Source of the DNA: Antedon mediterranea
Taxonomy: Eukaryota > Echinodermata > Crinoidea > Comatulida > Antedonidae
Assembly (NCBI RefSeq): GCF_964355755.1
Contig: NC_092673.1
Span: 35,537,648 to 35,597,647, forward strand
Length of the DNA stretch: 60,000 nucleotides
Reading direction: 5' to 3'
Position 1 is the stretch's first letter, and each line of letters begins with the position of its first letter. Position numbers and translations under genes: made by a program. Positions 12,001 to 20,991 of the stretch are shown in pieces. A model generated the notes under the pieces. The model made no database searches and was not told the origin of the DNA. It worked only from the letters and a program-made list of their open reading frames with translations.

Positions 12001-12766
12001 ATTTTTTACTTTTTGTGTGATCTCCTTCGTAAAAGTATTTTTGAGGCCTAATTCTAAGGTGTGGTACTCACGATAAAGTTAGTTTACCAATTTTGAGTCG
12101 AAATAAACGACAGGTGCGAAACGGAACTAGCGCCAAAATTAATTGGTTGAATAATAAATCTGTTGATCATGTCATCAATGACCTAAGTACAAAAAAAATA
12201 AATCAAGAATAGGCCCTCAAAGGAAACTCAGAGAGGCTCTTGTACATACCTCTATGCAGCAATATGTTCTTTGCACGTTGTCCAAGGCGACAAGCAAATG
12301 TTCTTATCTTGTCTGGTGTATTGGCAAACTGTCCATCAATTTCTAATTTAAGTACGACGTCCCAAATATTTTGGAATTTGAAGTTTTTTAGTTTATAGTA
12401 AGAAATAACTTTCTTCAACGCATCTGGGTCAACTTGTTTCAATGCCTTGAACAGTGTTCTCCTATATGGTGACAACTGTTGATAATCCTCAATACTTTGC
12501 TTATTGTCTTTTATATACTGACTGACAAGATCTACAGCTTCCTTCAACTGTGACAGTTCAGCAATATCATGAAGCAGTTTCACATTAGTTGGAGTGATAA
12601 TACCTTTGGCTTCTAATGCATTGAATAGATCAATTGCAGTTTGGTCTGGTTGGGTGATGTCACTTAAATCCAGATGATCAAACAGACAGCATTTGATCCA
12701 AAGGTATTTCTCACCATCATAATGTCTGCTGAGACCATCTTTTAAATCTGATAACATGATGGCCAT
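1..12766 (-). CDS. Gene A: DED-DED / TRADD-N-like x2 / SUMO-motif mini-exon protein (3' end outside window)
   Basis: Spliced model: 12766-12250, 10869-10525, 9997-9959, 9423-9028, 7859-7785, 7630-7538, 7254-7126, 6076-6026, 4158-4111, 3809-3735, 3620-3525, 2941-2894, 2476-2429, 915-817, 254-144 and 17-(<1). The first exon ends in phase 1 and every later internal exon is a multiple of 3, so one frame stays open for at least 729 residues. Each junction has AG/GT splice signals. Approximate residues: two death-effector-like domains 1-172, TRADD-N-like 173-287 and 301-432, then duplicated mini-exon modules with SUMO consensus motifs and two coiled-coil exons. It is paralogous to gene B (28563-44375), exon for exon in the 5' half. 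A scaffold role in death-fold or innate-immune signalling is inferred from the domains. No enzyme domain is seen. The end of the gene, possibly with LRRs as in gene B, lies beyond the left edge. Confidence 0.72.
144..254 (-). CDS. Gene A exon 15, coiled-coil mini-exon
   Basis: This 111-nt phase 1-1 exon encodes a charged heptad-like helix (EMLDQLRQIAVLETQEKEME). It is a diverged duplicate of the exon at 7126-7254, which has NQMFDKLKELAVLKKEYQQK at the same place. It probably forms a coiled coil for oligomerisation. The donor is gtaaac and the acceptor tgatag. Confidence 0.65.
817..915 (-). CDS. Gene A exon 14, mini-exon with SUMO motif VKEE
   Basis: This 99-nt phase 1-1 exon ends in KAMKHDI(G). 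Gene B's exon 32426-32521 ends in KAVKDEI(G), and both begin D-x-x-K-x-Y-E, so they are orthologous modules. The exon contains P-S-V-K-E-E-C, a hydrophobic-K-x-E SUMO consensus. Confidence 0.65.
1011..2146 (-). repeat. Interspersed non-coding element with hairpin ends (family of 45-50 kb)
   Basis: An inverted copy of the repeat family found in tandem at 45241-49650. It is bounded by GGTTATCCGC (1011-1020) and GCGGATAACC (2113-2122), with a further hairpin built from AACTCGTC and GACGAGTT at 2124-2145. A T-run at 1030-1048 corresponds to the A-run before the 3' hairpin of the other copies. It is rich in TGACGTCA-type palindromes and CGCG-rich stretches. No ORF is seen. It sits in a gene A intron. 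Confidence 0.7.
2155..2410 (+). mobile_element. tRNA-derived SINE with poly(A) tail
   Basis: A tRNA-like head has an A-box-like TGGCTTGGTGG and a B-box GGTTCAAGTCC (about 2209-2219). A roughly 170-bp unrelated body and an A-run ending at 2410 follow. It lies antisense in a gene A intron, its tail 19 bp from the donor of exon 2429-2476. Confidence 0.75.
2429..2476 (-). CDS. Gene A exon 13, 48-nt mini-exon
   Basis: Phase 1-1 exon, residues DEGRPSKDCRRSDHLT(G). It resembles both the D-x-x-x-S-K-Q-F-K-R-S and the D-Q-P-G-P-S-K types, so it is a diverged member of this serine/lysine-rich class. It has clean gttag/gtatgt splice sites. Confidence 0.6.
2894..2941 (-). CDS. Gene A exon 12, mini-exon of the DK-x-x-TSK-KRSL-PDP type
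   Basis: This 48-nt phase 1-1 exon reads DKVGTSKQKRSLIPDP(G). Near-identical modules occur at 6026-6076 and, in gene B, at 33333-33383. The basic K-R-S-L core followed by proline suggests a kinase or docking site (inference). Confidence 0.68.
3525..3620 (-). CDS. Gene A exon 11, mini-exon with SUMO-like FKEE
   Basis: This 96-nt phase 1-1 exon opens GYLDDLSGT and contains P-I-S-F-K-E-E-H-G-S. It matches gene B exon 33494-33598 ([12 protein letters not shown] ... IKMEHGS), including the M/L-P-I/T-S spacing, and the gene A exon 7538-7630. Confidence 0.68.
3735..3809 (-). CDS. Gene A exon 10, mini-exon with phospho-SUMO motif IKEEPKSP
   Basis: This 75-nt phase 1-1 exon begins EEFDKESKELS and contains IKEEPKSPK, an exact phosphorylation-dependent SUMO motif (hydrophobic-K-x-E-x-x-S-P). 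It duplicates the exon at 7785-7859 and is homologous to gene B exon 38530-38604. Confidence 0.7.
4111..4158 (-). CDS. Gene A exon 9, mini-exon DQPGPSK-FRSSS-LK next to an acceptor array
   Basis: This 48-nt phase 1-1 exon reads DQPGPSKQFRSSSYLK(G). Gene B exon 32884-32931 reads [16 protein letters not shown](G). It has the only complete copy with a donor (gtatgt). Its acceptor and first 20 nt are repeated about 24 times upstream on the minus strand. Confidence 0.7.
4140..5870 (-). repeat. 73-bp tandem array of a splice acceptor plus half an exon, ~24 copies
   Basis: The unit is 73 bp (occasionally 74) and copies are nearly identical. On the minus strand each unit carries a T-rich tract ending AATAG, followed by ATCAACCTGGACCATCAAAA. 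That is the 3' splice site and 5' half of exon 4111-4158, followed by intron-like sequence without a donor. The copy furthest upstream for the gene (about 5820-5845) reads ATGAACCTGG, as in gene B. Short open frames across the array come from the repeats and are not separate genes. Confidence 0.9.
6026..6076 (-). CDS. Gene A exon 8, mini-exon of the [11 protein letters not shown] type
   Basis: This 51-nt phase 1-1 exon reads [17 protein letters not shown](G), almost the same as gene B exon 33333-33383. Acceptor ttttacag, donor gtatgt. Confidence 0.7.
6627..6958. mobile_element. MITE-like element with ~21-bp terminal inverted repeats
   Basis: AAGCCTGTTTTCCTGTCGAC at 6629-6648 is the reverse complement of the sequence at 6938-6957. 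The interior has further inverted GTTAAC/AACGTTAA motifs. There is no ORF. It lies in a gene A intron. The flanks (tta/taa) hint at a short AT target duplication. Confidence 0.7.
7126..7254 (-). CDS. Gene A exon 7, coiled-coil mini-exon
   Basis: This 129-nt phase 1-1 exon has a heptad-like helix containing NQMFDKLKELAVLKKEYQQK, then a lysine-rich tail. The acceptor lies behind a long T/A tract. It is duplicated, more diverged, at 144-254. Confidence 0.68.
7538..7630 (-). CDS. Gene A exon 6, mini-exon with SUMO motif IKKEPTS
   Basis: This 93-nt phase 1-1 exon begins DSDDLSGTSTEE and contains F-S-I-K-K-E-P-T-S. It is homologous to 3525-3620 and to gene B 33494-33598. Acceptor attag, donor gtaagt. 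Confidence 0.7.
7785..7859 (-). CDS. Gene A exon 5, mini-exon with phospho-SUMO motif MKEEPTSP
   Basis: This 75-nt phase 1-1 exon begins EEFDKKAEELLIN and continues MKEEPTSPKSQT(G), an exact K-x-E-x-x-S-P motif. It matches 3735-3809 and gene B 38530-38604. Confidence 0.72.
7940..8987 (-). repeat. 81-bp minisatellite, ~13 copies, open in one frame
   Basis: The unit is 81 bp and very homogeneous. Because 81 is a multiple of three, the minus strand has a 325-codon open frame (8916-7939) with a 27-residue repeat containing PKRMHTTYPQCNLIT. It lies in the intron between gene A exons 9028-9423 and 7785-7859, which already join in phase. I treat it as an intronic minisatellite, not a gene. Confidence 0.85.
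9028..9423 (-). CDS. Gene A exon 4, second TRADD-N-like domain
   Basis: 396-nt phase 1-1 exon (about residues 301-432). The core reads G-S-I-V-L-H-L-V-S then E-A-L-D-E-L-W-S-M-Y, a later I-T-I-N-E strand and a final helix A-L-K-K-L-K-E-F. This order (hydrophobic strand, helix with LW..Y, strand, helix) resembles the N-terminal domain of TRADD, which binds TRAF2. It is about 50% similar by eye to gene B exon 39276-39689. The opening segment is serine-rich. A binding partner cannot be named from sequence. Confidence 0.68.
9959..9997 (-). CDS. Gene A exon 3, 39-nt linker exon
   Basis: Phase 1-1 exon reading EALSSNNRQERSD(G). Gene B has the counterpart [12 protein letters not shown] at 40089-40121, also between the two TRADD-N-like exons. 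The shared position and L-S-S-x-x-x-Q-E-R-S support it as real. Confidence 0.62.
10094..10375. mobile_element. MITE with AAGATGTAT(T/C)GTCCCCC ends
   Basis: The terminal inverted repeats are AAAGATGTATTGTCCCCC (left) and GGGGGGACGATACATCTTT (right). The interior is A/T-rich and non-coding, with TGGGTTTTTGGTTGAATTTA. A diverged relative lies at 52270-52445. Located in a gene A intron. Confidence 0.7.
10525..10869 (-). CDS. Gene A exon 2, first TRADD-N-like domain
   Basis: 345-nt phase 1-1 exon (about residues 173-287). The core is A-S-L-F-F-R-L-F then A-L-K-E-L-M-D-M-H, ending E-E-Y-K-A-A-L-K-D-L-K. Gene B exon 40627-40965 has the same spacing (ASLCFYLC ... ALKKLLSMH ... EYKAALKEL). The fold pattern matches the downstream TRADD-N-like exon, so this is an ancient tandem domain duplication. 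The acceptor is weak (aaaaag). The assignment to TRADD-N rests on the secondary-structure pattern only. Confidence 0.66.
11237..12134. mobile_element. 898-bp hAT-like foldback element, copy 1
   Basis: It has perfect outer ends GGCGCTAG/CTAGCGCC and imperfect inverted arms of about 400 bp, starting GCGCTAGTTCCGTTTCGC. An 8-bp target duplication AAAATTAA lies at 11229-11236 and 12135-12142. There is no transposase. Copy 2 (21762-22659) has the same length, the opposite orientation and no difference in the stretches I compared. It lies in the first coding intron of gene A. Confidence 0.9.
12250..12766 (-). CDS. Gene A exon 1 coding part: tandem death-effector-like domains
   Basis: It starts at ATG 12766, preceded by a UTR acceptor (ttttacag) at about 12792, so a 5' UTR exon lies further right. 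The first domain (about residues 5-88) has the DED pattern: helix 1 LKDGLSRHY, LWIKCCLFDHL, A-I-D-L-F-N-A-L-E-A-K-G-I-I, then L-L-H-D-I-A. The second (about 100-172) contains NIWDVVLKLEIDGQ and [13 protein letters not shown]. It is strongly similar to gene B exon 41291-41834 ([27 protein letters not shown]). Tandem DEDs as in caspase-8/FLIP-type adaptors suggest filament assembly (inference). Confidence 0.75.
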
Positions 12767-12896
12767 TTTTTACAAAATCTGGTACTATAGTCTGTAAAAT
12801 CAAAAATACATCTAATCATTATGTACTATAAAAAAACAGATATTTGTGAATAAAATAATGATATTACATTCATATAACATTTAAATATATAAAATA

Positions 12897-15393
12897 CAGG
12901 GGTGGCGCCAGGATCTTTCCGACGCGGGGGCTAAATTCCCCGACGGGGGGGCTATGCGAGTGAAGCGAGCATCACTTGGCGGGGGGCCGGGGGGCCGCCA
13001 AGGGCCCCTGGTGGGGGTCCAGGGGGGGGGAGGCCCCGAAAACAACGCGTTATAGCGTAATTTGAGGCCGTTTTAATCAGATTTAGGGTAGCCAATTTTT
13101 TCAATTTTGTATGGTAGGCCTACATAAATAAAATACTGTGTGAAAAACACATTGCAAGAGGTCCGGTACGATGACTGTGTAAATCCATTCTTTCAAATTT
13201 AAAAAAGTTTTTAAAGTTCAATATGCCTATCATAGAAAATATACGCGAACGTAAAACCTACCCACGGGCCAAGAGGTATATCGTTATAATCTCAGAGATG
13301 TAGGCAGGTTGCTGTCTGGGGGTGCGAAAGTTGTAAATGCGCGAGATATCCATGGTCTGATCTGTAAGAAAATTTTGAAAAATAGAGCTGCTAGGTCCCC
13401 GGAAATTGCAATTATACATTGATATGTAAAATGAAATTACAAGTCTATCAGAGAACAAGCCCACCGAGGTTGAGATGGAGCTAAGGACCTTTAAACAACT
13501 AGAGTTGTTAGGTCCCCGGATATTGGATTATAGTATTTCGAAAAAAAGAAACAAAATATATAAGGCTCCAAGACCAGCCCTACCATTAGGGTTGAGCTGC
13601 TAAGAAAATTGTCAAAAATAGACCTGCTAGGTACCTGGAAATTGCACTTATATAGGCCCATATTGATAAATGAAACGTCTACAGAACCAGAGCTAAGAAA
13701 ATTGTGAAAAATAGACCTGCTAGGTACCTGGAAATTGCACTTATATAGGCCCATATTGATAAATGAAACGTCTACAGAACCAGAGCTAAGAAAATTGTGA
13801 AAAATAGACCTGCTAGGTACCTGGAAATTGCACTTATATAGGCCCATATTGATAAATGAAACGTCTACAGAACCAGAGCTAAGAAAATTGTCAAAAATAG
13901 AGCTGCTAAGTACCTGGAAATTGCACTTATATAGGCCCATATTGATAAATGAAACGTCTACAGAACCAGAGCTAAGAAAATTGTCAAAAATAGAGCTGCT
14001 AGGTACCTGGAAATTGCACTTATATAGGCCCATATTGATAAATGAAACGTCTACAGAACCAGAGCTAAGAAAATTGTCAAAAATAGACCTGCTAGGTACC
14101 TGGAAATTGCACTTATATAGGCCCATATTGATAAATGAAACGTCTACAGAACCAGAGCTAAGAAAATTGTGAAAAATAGACCTGCTAGGTACCTGGAAAT
14201 TGCACTTATATAGGCCCATATTGATAAATGAAACGTCTACAGAACCAGAGCTAAGAAAATTGTCAAAAATAGAGCTGCTAGGTACCTGGAAATTGCACTT
14301 ATATAGGCCCATATTGATAAATGAAACGTCTACAGAACCAGAGCTAAGAAAATTGTCAAAAATAGACCTGCTAGGTACCTGGAAATTGCACTTATATAGG
14401 CCCATATTGATAAATGAAACGTCTACAGAACCAGAGCTAAGAAAATTGTCAAAAATAGACCTGCTAGGTCCCCTGCAAAACATTGAAATATGAAACGAAA
14501 TTATAGGTCCAGCCCACCATGGTTGGGGTGGAGCTAAGAACATTCTGAAAAATAGAGTTGCTAGGTCCCGGAAATTTAACTTATTATACTTCGAAGATGC
14601 AGGTCTTCAAAAATTAGACCTATACTTTAAAAAAATTCAGACATAGAGGCCTAAACAAGTTACCCTTTTTACCTTTTATTTGGAGGGGAATGCGTCCACA
14701 AGCGTAGACCAATTTCCGTCGGGGAAATCAGTTTATTTCAATTCCCAGATGTGAATCTGGAATTTCGATGTACGAGCAGTTCATGACATACAGGACATTG
14801 GAAATGTAATAACTTAGCTATAATAAGATGTTGGCTAAACGAAAATGGCATGTTTTTTGTTTAGTAATGTAGGCCGAGCCTACAGTGAAAAACGTCTATT
14901 TCAGGTTCAGGTACCCCACGGTAATCGTAAATTAAAAAATTTAACATACGAACAATAAAATAGATCGAGAAGATAATTCGTACCCTTTTGCTGTCGATAC
15001 ACAGTACACTATCAGTAAACTTCACCTGGAAAGTAACTACAGTACACATTCTGGTCCCTTGGTGGAACATGATATCACGCGTAAACCGCAATGGGCCGGG
15101 GGCCCAATGTTAAACGATTCGTACAAAAAGGGACACCGCCAGACAAGTGCATACCTATTGTTTATTAGATCGCTGGCAATAATGCATGCATAATAAAGTG
15201 TAATAGCCCTCCGACGTACTTAACAAAAATGGAACTTCGCGGTTTTCTAGTCGCTGAAGCTACGAAGTGAACGCGAATGATTTTTACTTTATATATTCCC
15301 CGACGAAAAGTACTCGCGTTCCCCGACGTGGGGGCTAGGCTCCCCGACAAGGGGGCTACAGCCCCCGTAGCCCCCCCGCTGGCGCCACCACTG
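12897..15393. mobile_element. 2.5-kb non-autonomous hAT-like DNA transposon
   Basis: The left end CAGGGGTGGCGCCAGGA and the right end (reverse complement CAGTGGTGGCGCCAG) are terminal inverted repeats. They are followed by G-runs with GGGGGCTA/TAGCCCCC motifs. An exact 8-bp target duplication ATAAAATA lies at 12889-12896 and 15394-15401. No transposase ORF is present. It carries a 93-bp tandem array internally. It is located just upstream of gene A. Confidence 0.9.
13600..14465. repeat. 93-bp minisatellite inside the hAT-like element, ~9 copies
   Basis: The exact spacing is 93 bp (for example GCTAGGTACC at 13626 and 13719), with degenerate copies on both sides (13370-13600, 14470-14590). Being a multiple of three, it creates long spurious ORFs on both strands (31-residue repeats). 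It belongs to the transposon and is not a gene. Confidence 0.88.
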
Positions 15394-15795
15394 ATAAAAT
15401 AGTGTCAGAATTCCAAAAAGTTGTTTATTCAGAAATTTGATTATATAATTAAAAGCTCAACTTATATAGAGAGGGCAGCAAATAGTGGACATGTCACCCT
15501 CTAGCCAAAAGTCAAAAGTTACTGCTGTGTTAAAATTCATGATGATATCCACAAATTTCAATACGCCTTTTTCACGAAACGGAAGATAAGACATCTTCGA
15601 TCGATAACAAACAATGCCGTGCAACGAAGCGTAACCAACAGAAATAACAATGTTTTCAGTGGATTTCATGACACCATACTTGCTTGCTTGCTTGATACTT
15701 GCTTGATGTTATGGGTCGGTTAGAAAGCTAAATATAGCTTATATGACCCTTCTTGTCTTCGTATGACTCCGGGCACACATAATGCTCCAAAGTGA

Positions 15796-16167
15796 TTATA
15801 AATATGAAAAGGTAAACTTGCAGTCAAGGGACTTCCAATGACCATTGAGGAGTGACTTGAACAGATTTAAATTTGGAGCTTTTACAACATTAGATGGCAA
15901 GTTATTCCATGAGTCCACAACTCTACAAAAACTGAAGGAAAACTTCCTGGAATTAAGCCTAAACTTGTTTTTATATAGCTTGTATTCATGACCTCTAGTT
16001 CCATGACAATCAACAAATGTAAAAAACTTTCTGCATTCAATAGCGTCAAGACCATTTATAATTCTGAAGATTTGGATCATATCCGCTCTTAATCGTCTGT
16101 ACTCCAGTGTAGGTAAACCCAAAAACTTCAATCTATACGGATATGCCAAATGTTTTATTTCTGACAA
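15796..16167 (-). pseudogene. C-terminal fragment of a LINE reverse transcriptase polyprotein
   Basis: A 123-codon open frame contains YRLKFLGLPTLEYRRLRADM and V-V-D-S-W-N-N-L-P, with R-G-H-E-Y-K-L between them. This is the characteristic tail after the RT domain in CR1/L2/jockey-type LINEs (R-L-x-x-L-x-L-x-x-L-E-x-R-R-x-R-x-D, then W-N-x-L-P). The RT core is absent and a MITE abuts its 5' end, so it is a dead fragment. Confidence 0.75.
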
Positions 16168-16172
16168 TGATT

Positions 16173-16537
16173 TAAAAAATCGTAACTCTTGAACGGAGGA
16201 TCGTATGAGAAAAAAAATTACTGTAAAATGTCCTTAAAAGATTTGCCTACATCACTGTGTGATTGAAAAAAATGTGAAAAGTTTTTTTCACTGCTTAAAA
16301 TCCATCGAAAAAAACACCACAGTGTATAAGCATAGTGTTTGTTACCGGCGTTTTTTCGCGGTGCAGTAGCGGCGCCTATGTTTATACACTGTGGTGTTTT
16401 TTTCGATGGAATTTAAGCAGTGAAAACATTTTTTCTAATTTTTTTCAATCACTCAGTATGTAGGCTAATCTTTTAAGAACATTTTACAGTGAAAATTTTG
16501 TCCATACGACTGTCCGTTGAGGAGTTACGAATTTTTA
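16173..16537. mobile_element. Palindromic MITE (~365 bp, ~150-bp arms)
   Basis: Nearly the whole element folds on itself: AAAAATCGTAACTC at the left is mirrored by GAGTTACGAATTTTT at the right. The inner CCATCGAAAAAAACACCACA is mirrored by TGTGGTGTTTTTTTCGATGG. The short loop (about 16335-16375) is GC-rich. Non-coding. Confidence 0.78.
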
Positions 16538-16682
16538 TGTAACTTGTCCTCCGAAAATAGGCTGAAAACGCTATGTTATTTCTGTTGGTTACGCTTCGTT
16601 GCACGGCATTGTTTGTCATCGATCGAAGATGTTTTCAGTTTCGTGAAAAAGGCGTATTGAGAATGATGTCGTTATAACAGAT

Positions 16683-16931
16683 TAAAGAGATTGCTAGTCT
16701 CTTGGTTTAGTTCCTTAACTACGATAAAAGACTACAACGTAAAATACTCACCATTGTAATAGTCTTTGTATGACAATAATAAGTGAGTAGCAATAATATA
16801 GGTTTAGTTTCCGTCGTCGACTTCTCAAGTGTCCCAAACGTACTTGACGTTCCAAGATACGCACGGCGGAGCGCGTCCAGGTGTTTAGAACGACGCGCTC
16901 CGCTTAAGCATCTGTGTAGCGGCACTACATT
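16683..16931 (-). repeat. 3' LTR (249 bp)
   Basis: Identical over its length to 21011-21259. On the minus strand it begins TGTAGTGCCGCTACAC and ends ATCTCTTTA. The identity implies recent insertion or gene conversion. Confidence 0.88.
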
Positions 16932-16940
16932 CCTCCTTGT
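16932..16940 (-). other. Polypurine tract of the LTR element
   Basis: On the minus strand AAGGAGGAA directly precedes the LTR start TGTAGTG. This is the usual plus-strand priming site of LTR retrotransposons. Confidence 0.7.
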
Positions 16941-17179
16941 TTTATTTCTTTTGTCTTCCCTCTTGTTCTTCTACACACGTACTTGCTCTTTCTTTCTTTT
17001 CTTCCACTTCATTTTTCTTCTTTTTTTTTTTTTTTAAACACAACAATAACACAACATACATATATAGAATTCCAGAAAAAGAAACTACCAAGAACCCGAT
17101 AAGAATTTTGTTAAAAAAAATGAACTAATTGGAATTAATTTTAAAATTAATTTAAATAAATTTTCATTAATTTGGTCTT

Positions 17180-17212
<33 letters not shown>

Positions 17213-17213
<1 letters not shown>

Positions 17214-18163
17214 TATTCATAGGCAAACTGGGCGTGGAAGTGGAGGTTTTCCAAGAATCCCTCCAACATCCTAACCGCCGCTGCCCTCAGCTGGCCACTT
17301 CCCGGCTGAGCCAAACGCTCCACCACCTCCCGATTGGCATTGAATGCCGACCGCAGAGCAACTCTGTCGGCCCGCCTTAACTGGCATAACAGTGGCGTGG
17401 GTGAATGGATGTTGTTTTCCACGTTCGGTTGCCACCGTGCTTGGCGTGATGATGGTCCGGTCCGTTGACGTAGTGGTCCAGTTGGCTTAGGAAATCGACG
17501 GCGTCTGGGCTCCGCCGAGGTAGGCCTACCATACCTCTGGCACAGCTCCACAAATGCCCCCTTATTATCCCTAGTGGCTCTCGCCACCAGGAAAAGGAGA
17601 CACCGAGTGTGGAGCAGACCCAGCGGTGACACTAACGGCGATAGAGTGTTCGACTCGGGCATCTCGAGCCCCGCCGCCTCGCCCATCGACTCCATCATCT
17701 TCCTTAGAGATTTGGTGAAGAAGAATCCAGGCTGGATTCTCCCCTCGGCGTTGAAAAGTGCTACCGCCTTGGTGACACTCCCGCCGCACTCCGGAACGAG
17801 TTTCACTAACTCCTGGATGAAACTCCAGCGCCGAGATGAGGTGGTCGACGATACCTCCGGCGATGTTTCCGTCATGAATGGCGGTATGTGGTGCGTCAGG
17901 TGTTGTTTTGGGTTTTCGGGCACCCGGCCACATCCTGCCACTGGACACAGGAATGCCCGACGTGACCGCTTACCCGATTCCCTCTGACCGCCTTCAGGAT
18001 GAGGTCTTTTGTTGTCTTTCGACCGTTTGTCGGCCTTTCCCTGAGATTTAACTTTTGGTACCGCCCCAGCACTAGGTGGAACAGCACTGGTCGCCGTACC
18101 AACGAGACGGACGTCTCGGCACGCAAAGTCCGACTCCTTACTTTCCCGGAGTTCGCCATACCT
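17213..18163 (-). pseudogene. Gag-like C2H2 zinc-finger ORF of the LTR element
   Basis: An open frame of 316 codons without a good ATG (stop at 18164-18166). An N-terminal lysine-rich stretch is followed by a C2H2-type finger C-P-V-A-G-C with x9 then H-L-T-H (about 17910-17955), and then a helical region (SFIQELVKLVP, FNANREVVERLAQP). Another frame further upstream (18138-18410) continues an acidic, proline-rich sequence, suggesting one frameshift near 18165. A gag or nucleic-acid-binding role is inferred from position. The family is not recognised. Confidence 0.5.
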
Positions 18164-20991
18164 TCACGGCTGGCGCGGCGGGAAGCAACTCTTTACGAAA
18201 AATGGAGGGGGACTTTGGCCTCTCCGGCGATCCTGCCAAGACCTCTGGCGTCTCTCTGCCCTCAACTACTGGCGGATCTAGGTCCCCGACCTCCATCGCC
18301 ACATCATCTTCTTCCAATCCAGTAGGTGAAGGTGGAGACTTTCGTTTCGCAGCTGGTTTGCCCAACGGCGGGAAGTCTTCCACCTGCAGCAGGAACAATT
18401 CCTCCTCCACCCGTTACTCGATCGGAAGTAGTGCAGTTATCCATCTGTAGAACATTAAGAGGCAAAACACAAGTTTAGTACAAGATAGTATTTCTACCCC
18501 TCGATTACAAATTGTTGGGACGAAAACTCTGGCGCCTGTAACAAATAGTGATCATCGTTTCCGCCAGAGGAGTTCCATCTCTTCAGAGCTAGTTACCGAG
18601 TTATTTGTGATGTCACTGCCGTGAAGAATGTACAACGTAAGTAGTACATGGCTGCTTTCCCCTTCTTACCTAAGTGAAAAGCCTCCTTCTTCTCCGCCAG
18701 GTTCCATCCACTAATTCGGGCATACCCCTCAAATCTATCCCAGAAAATGTACCAGTCATTTTGACCGAAAAATTCCAGGTTTCTCTGAGGGCGGAAAGGT
18801 AGTCTTTTCCGACGCTCACCTCGCCATTCTTCATTATGACCGTATCAACCACGCAAGTGGTCCTTATCCACATAATAAACTCAGCGCGGATCACGTCCGA
18901 AACTTCCGCCATTACTCTCTCTTCGGACGTACTCGTTCGTATTGTCCTCATTACCGCGATCTCGATTATTGTAATCGAAACCTCGACAATCAGTCCGAAC
19001 TTGACCGACATCGTCCGAGTAGCGTTTATAGCGATTACCGTCGATGTACCCCCGTGGCGACATTCCCATTCTACTACCCCGATTTAGGATACCGTCGTTC
19101 AGGCTCTCAATCTCTTGCGTCCCCTTGGCGATTTATTGATCGCCAAGGAACTCGACCGCGTTCCATAGGCACAAACCTATTGGACTCGCCGCCAGTTCGT
19201 TCATCGAAACGCATGTTGTCATCGCCCGGATAATGAGAGTCGCGATTTCAGATATATATCCCCATTAGGAGTACCGTAGTTGGAACAGGAATTAAACCGC
19301 CTATCCGTGGTTACATTCGACACAGAGTTAACGTCAGGAATAACTGCTCCTCCTCCCCGTTAAAACTAATCGACGCATTCTTTGAAGTCACCTGATTATT
19401 AGGATTAACTTCAAGATCAGACCCTTCAAAGACCTCGTCAGTAGGCCTACTATCCTTTTATGATTTTCGCCGATGTCGGCGCATTATTATTATTTTTTTT
19501 TTTTAACAGAGCCGGTGTTTTCTTCGTTATAAGCAAACACCGAATAAAGCACGTAGTTGATGCCATAGCTATCTAGATCCGCAACTAATGTTACGTCTCC
19601 CGATCGCGTGCAAGAACTCGTTCCGACCTCCAACCATTTCCCTCAGTCTTCTTACATTGAGCGAACTAGTTTACCATAAAACTCGCCCTTCTTCTAGTAT
19701 ACTCGTTCAGAATTACCGAGTTATACTGTGACTGAACTAAATTTACCGTTGGAATCTTTCGATTGAATTAGTCACCAATGAATATAGTAGGCACATTTAG
19801 AAAGAACACACAGAACAATATCACAATGTAAGCTAATAATAAATTCTTTATAATCTCAAATAAATGTCCACTTCATTGATTCCTAAAACAACTACAACCC
19901 AACAGTAAATAATCGCGTAATAATAGAATTCTGAGCATTCGCCTGAGCGTACCGGCGTGCGTATAACTAAAACTCACATCCACATCCTAAAAATAGTATT
20001 CTAAAAATAGGATGTTTCCGTAAAGTAAATAGCCAATCAGAAACTATTAGTACATAGAATTCTTTCATTGCTCAACCAATCAGAGTACGCACGTAACCGC
20101 GTCATCATCGCTTGCATTTTCATTCCCTGGATAATGCACAGCTCGCGCTGCACGACCCTCTCAGGTAGCGAGTATGCAAATGCAATGATCTGATTGGTTG
20201 CTGTAGCCTAGCCAATCGTATGATGCCCAAGAACTGCGCGGCAGTTTGTTCGAATGGAATAAGACCTGGATGAGATCTGAAACAATATCGAAAAACTATC
20301 GCCCAAAACTCGGCGGAGGATCTAGGCCTAGGCCTACCCTAATACAATTGACCAGCATACCTTAAATACATTCTCAACCATCTTCCCTCTAATGAAAAAA
20401 GATTTTTTTTTTTTTCAAAAAAGGCAAAGTTTTTATTTATTTTTGCGGTTCCTGATAAACTAATAAAATAAATAAATAAATTCTTCCAACACTGCCGACT
20501 TCCAGTGAAGGAACGACGTAAACAACTGGCCCACTAATATGATAACTAATACTTCCTAGCCTAACCTAATCGTATATTTTCCGAAATCGGACATGAAACA
20601 CGGGCCATGTCGTTTCGTTCTGGAATCACGAGTCCAGCGGGTTAACATACAAAACCCATTCACGTCACGAGCGTGAACATTCATGTCACGAGCATGAAAT
20701 TCATGTCACGAGCATGAATAATAATATTCTTATACTACAGTTTCATCTAGTATAGGCCAATCGTTCATTCGTCGAATATTAAATATAAAAAATAAAAATA
20801 ATAAATCCTAATCAACTATTCATCCCCAACTCTCGGAGAGAACATGAACTTATAAGAAACATTCACGTTCTTATCCTCGAGACGGTGATGAATTGGCGAG
20901 GGCCGATACATTGCATGTAAATAAATAAACAACGCACGTCCAGATTCGCGTATTTTCGGCGTCATATTTCGCCAGAAAAATATCGCGTTTA

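Larger units (their letters stand above)
15557..16662. repeat. ~90-bp inverted repeats flanking a LINE fragment and a MITE
   Basis: The arm at about 15557-15654 and the arm at about 16575-16662 are reverse complements (shared GTTACGCTTCGTTGCACGGC and GATCGAAGATG). They enclose a LINE remnant and a palindromic MITE. They may be the ends of an older foldback element. No target duplication is evident. Confidence 0.6.

Noticed and set aside
13491-14543. 350-codon open frame on the minus strand with 31-residue repeats, and overlapping plus-strand frames
   Set aside because: Produced by the 93-bp minisatellite inside the hAT-like element. Both strands are open for the same reason and there is no domain or splice support.
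16719-16925. 68-codon frame repeated at 21047-21304
   Set aside because: It lies within the two LTRs. The duplication is the LTR itself.
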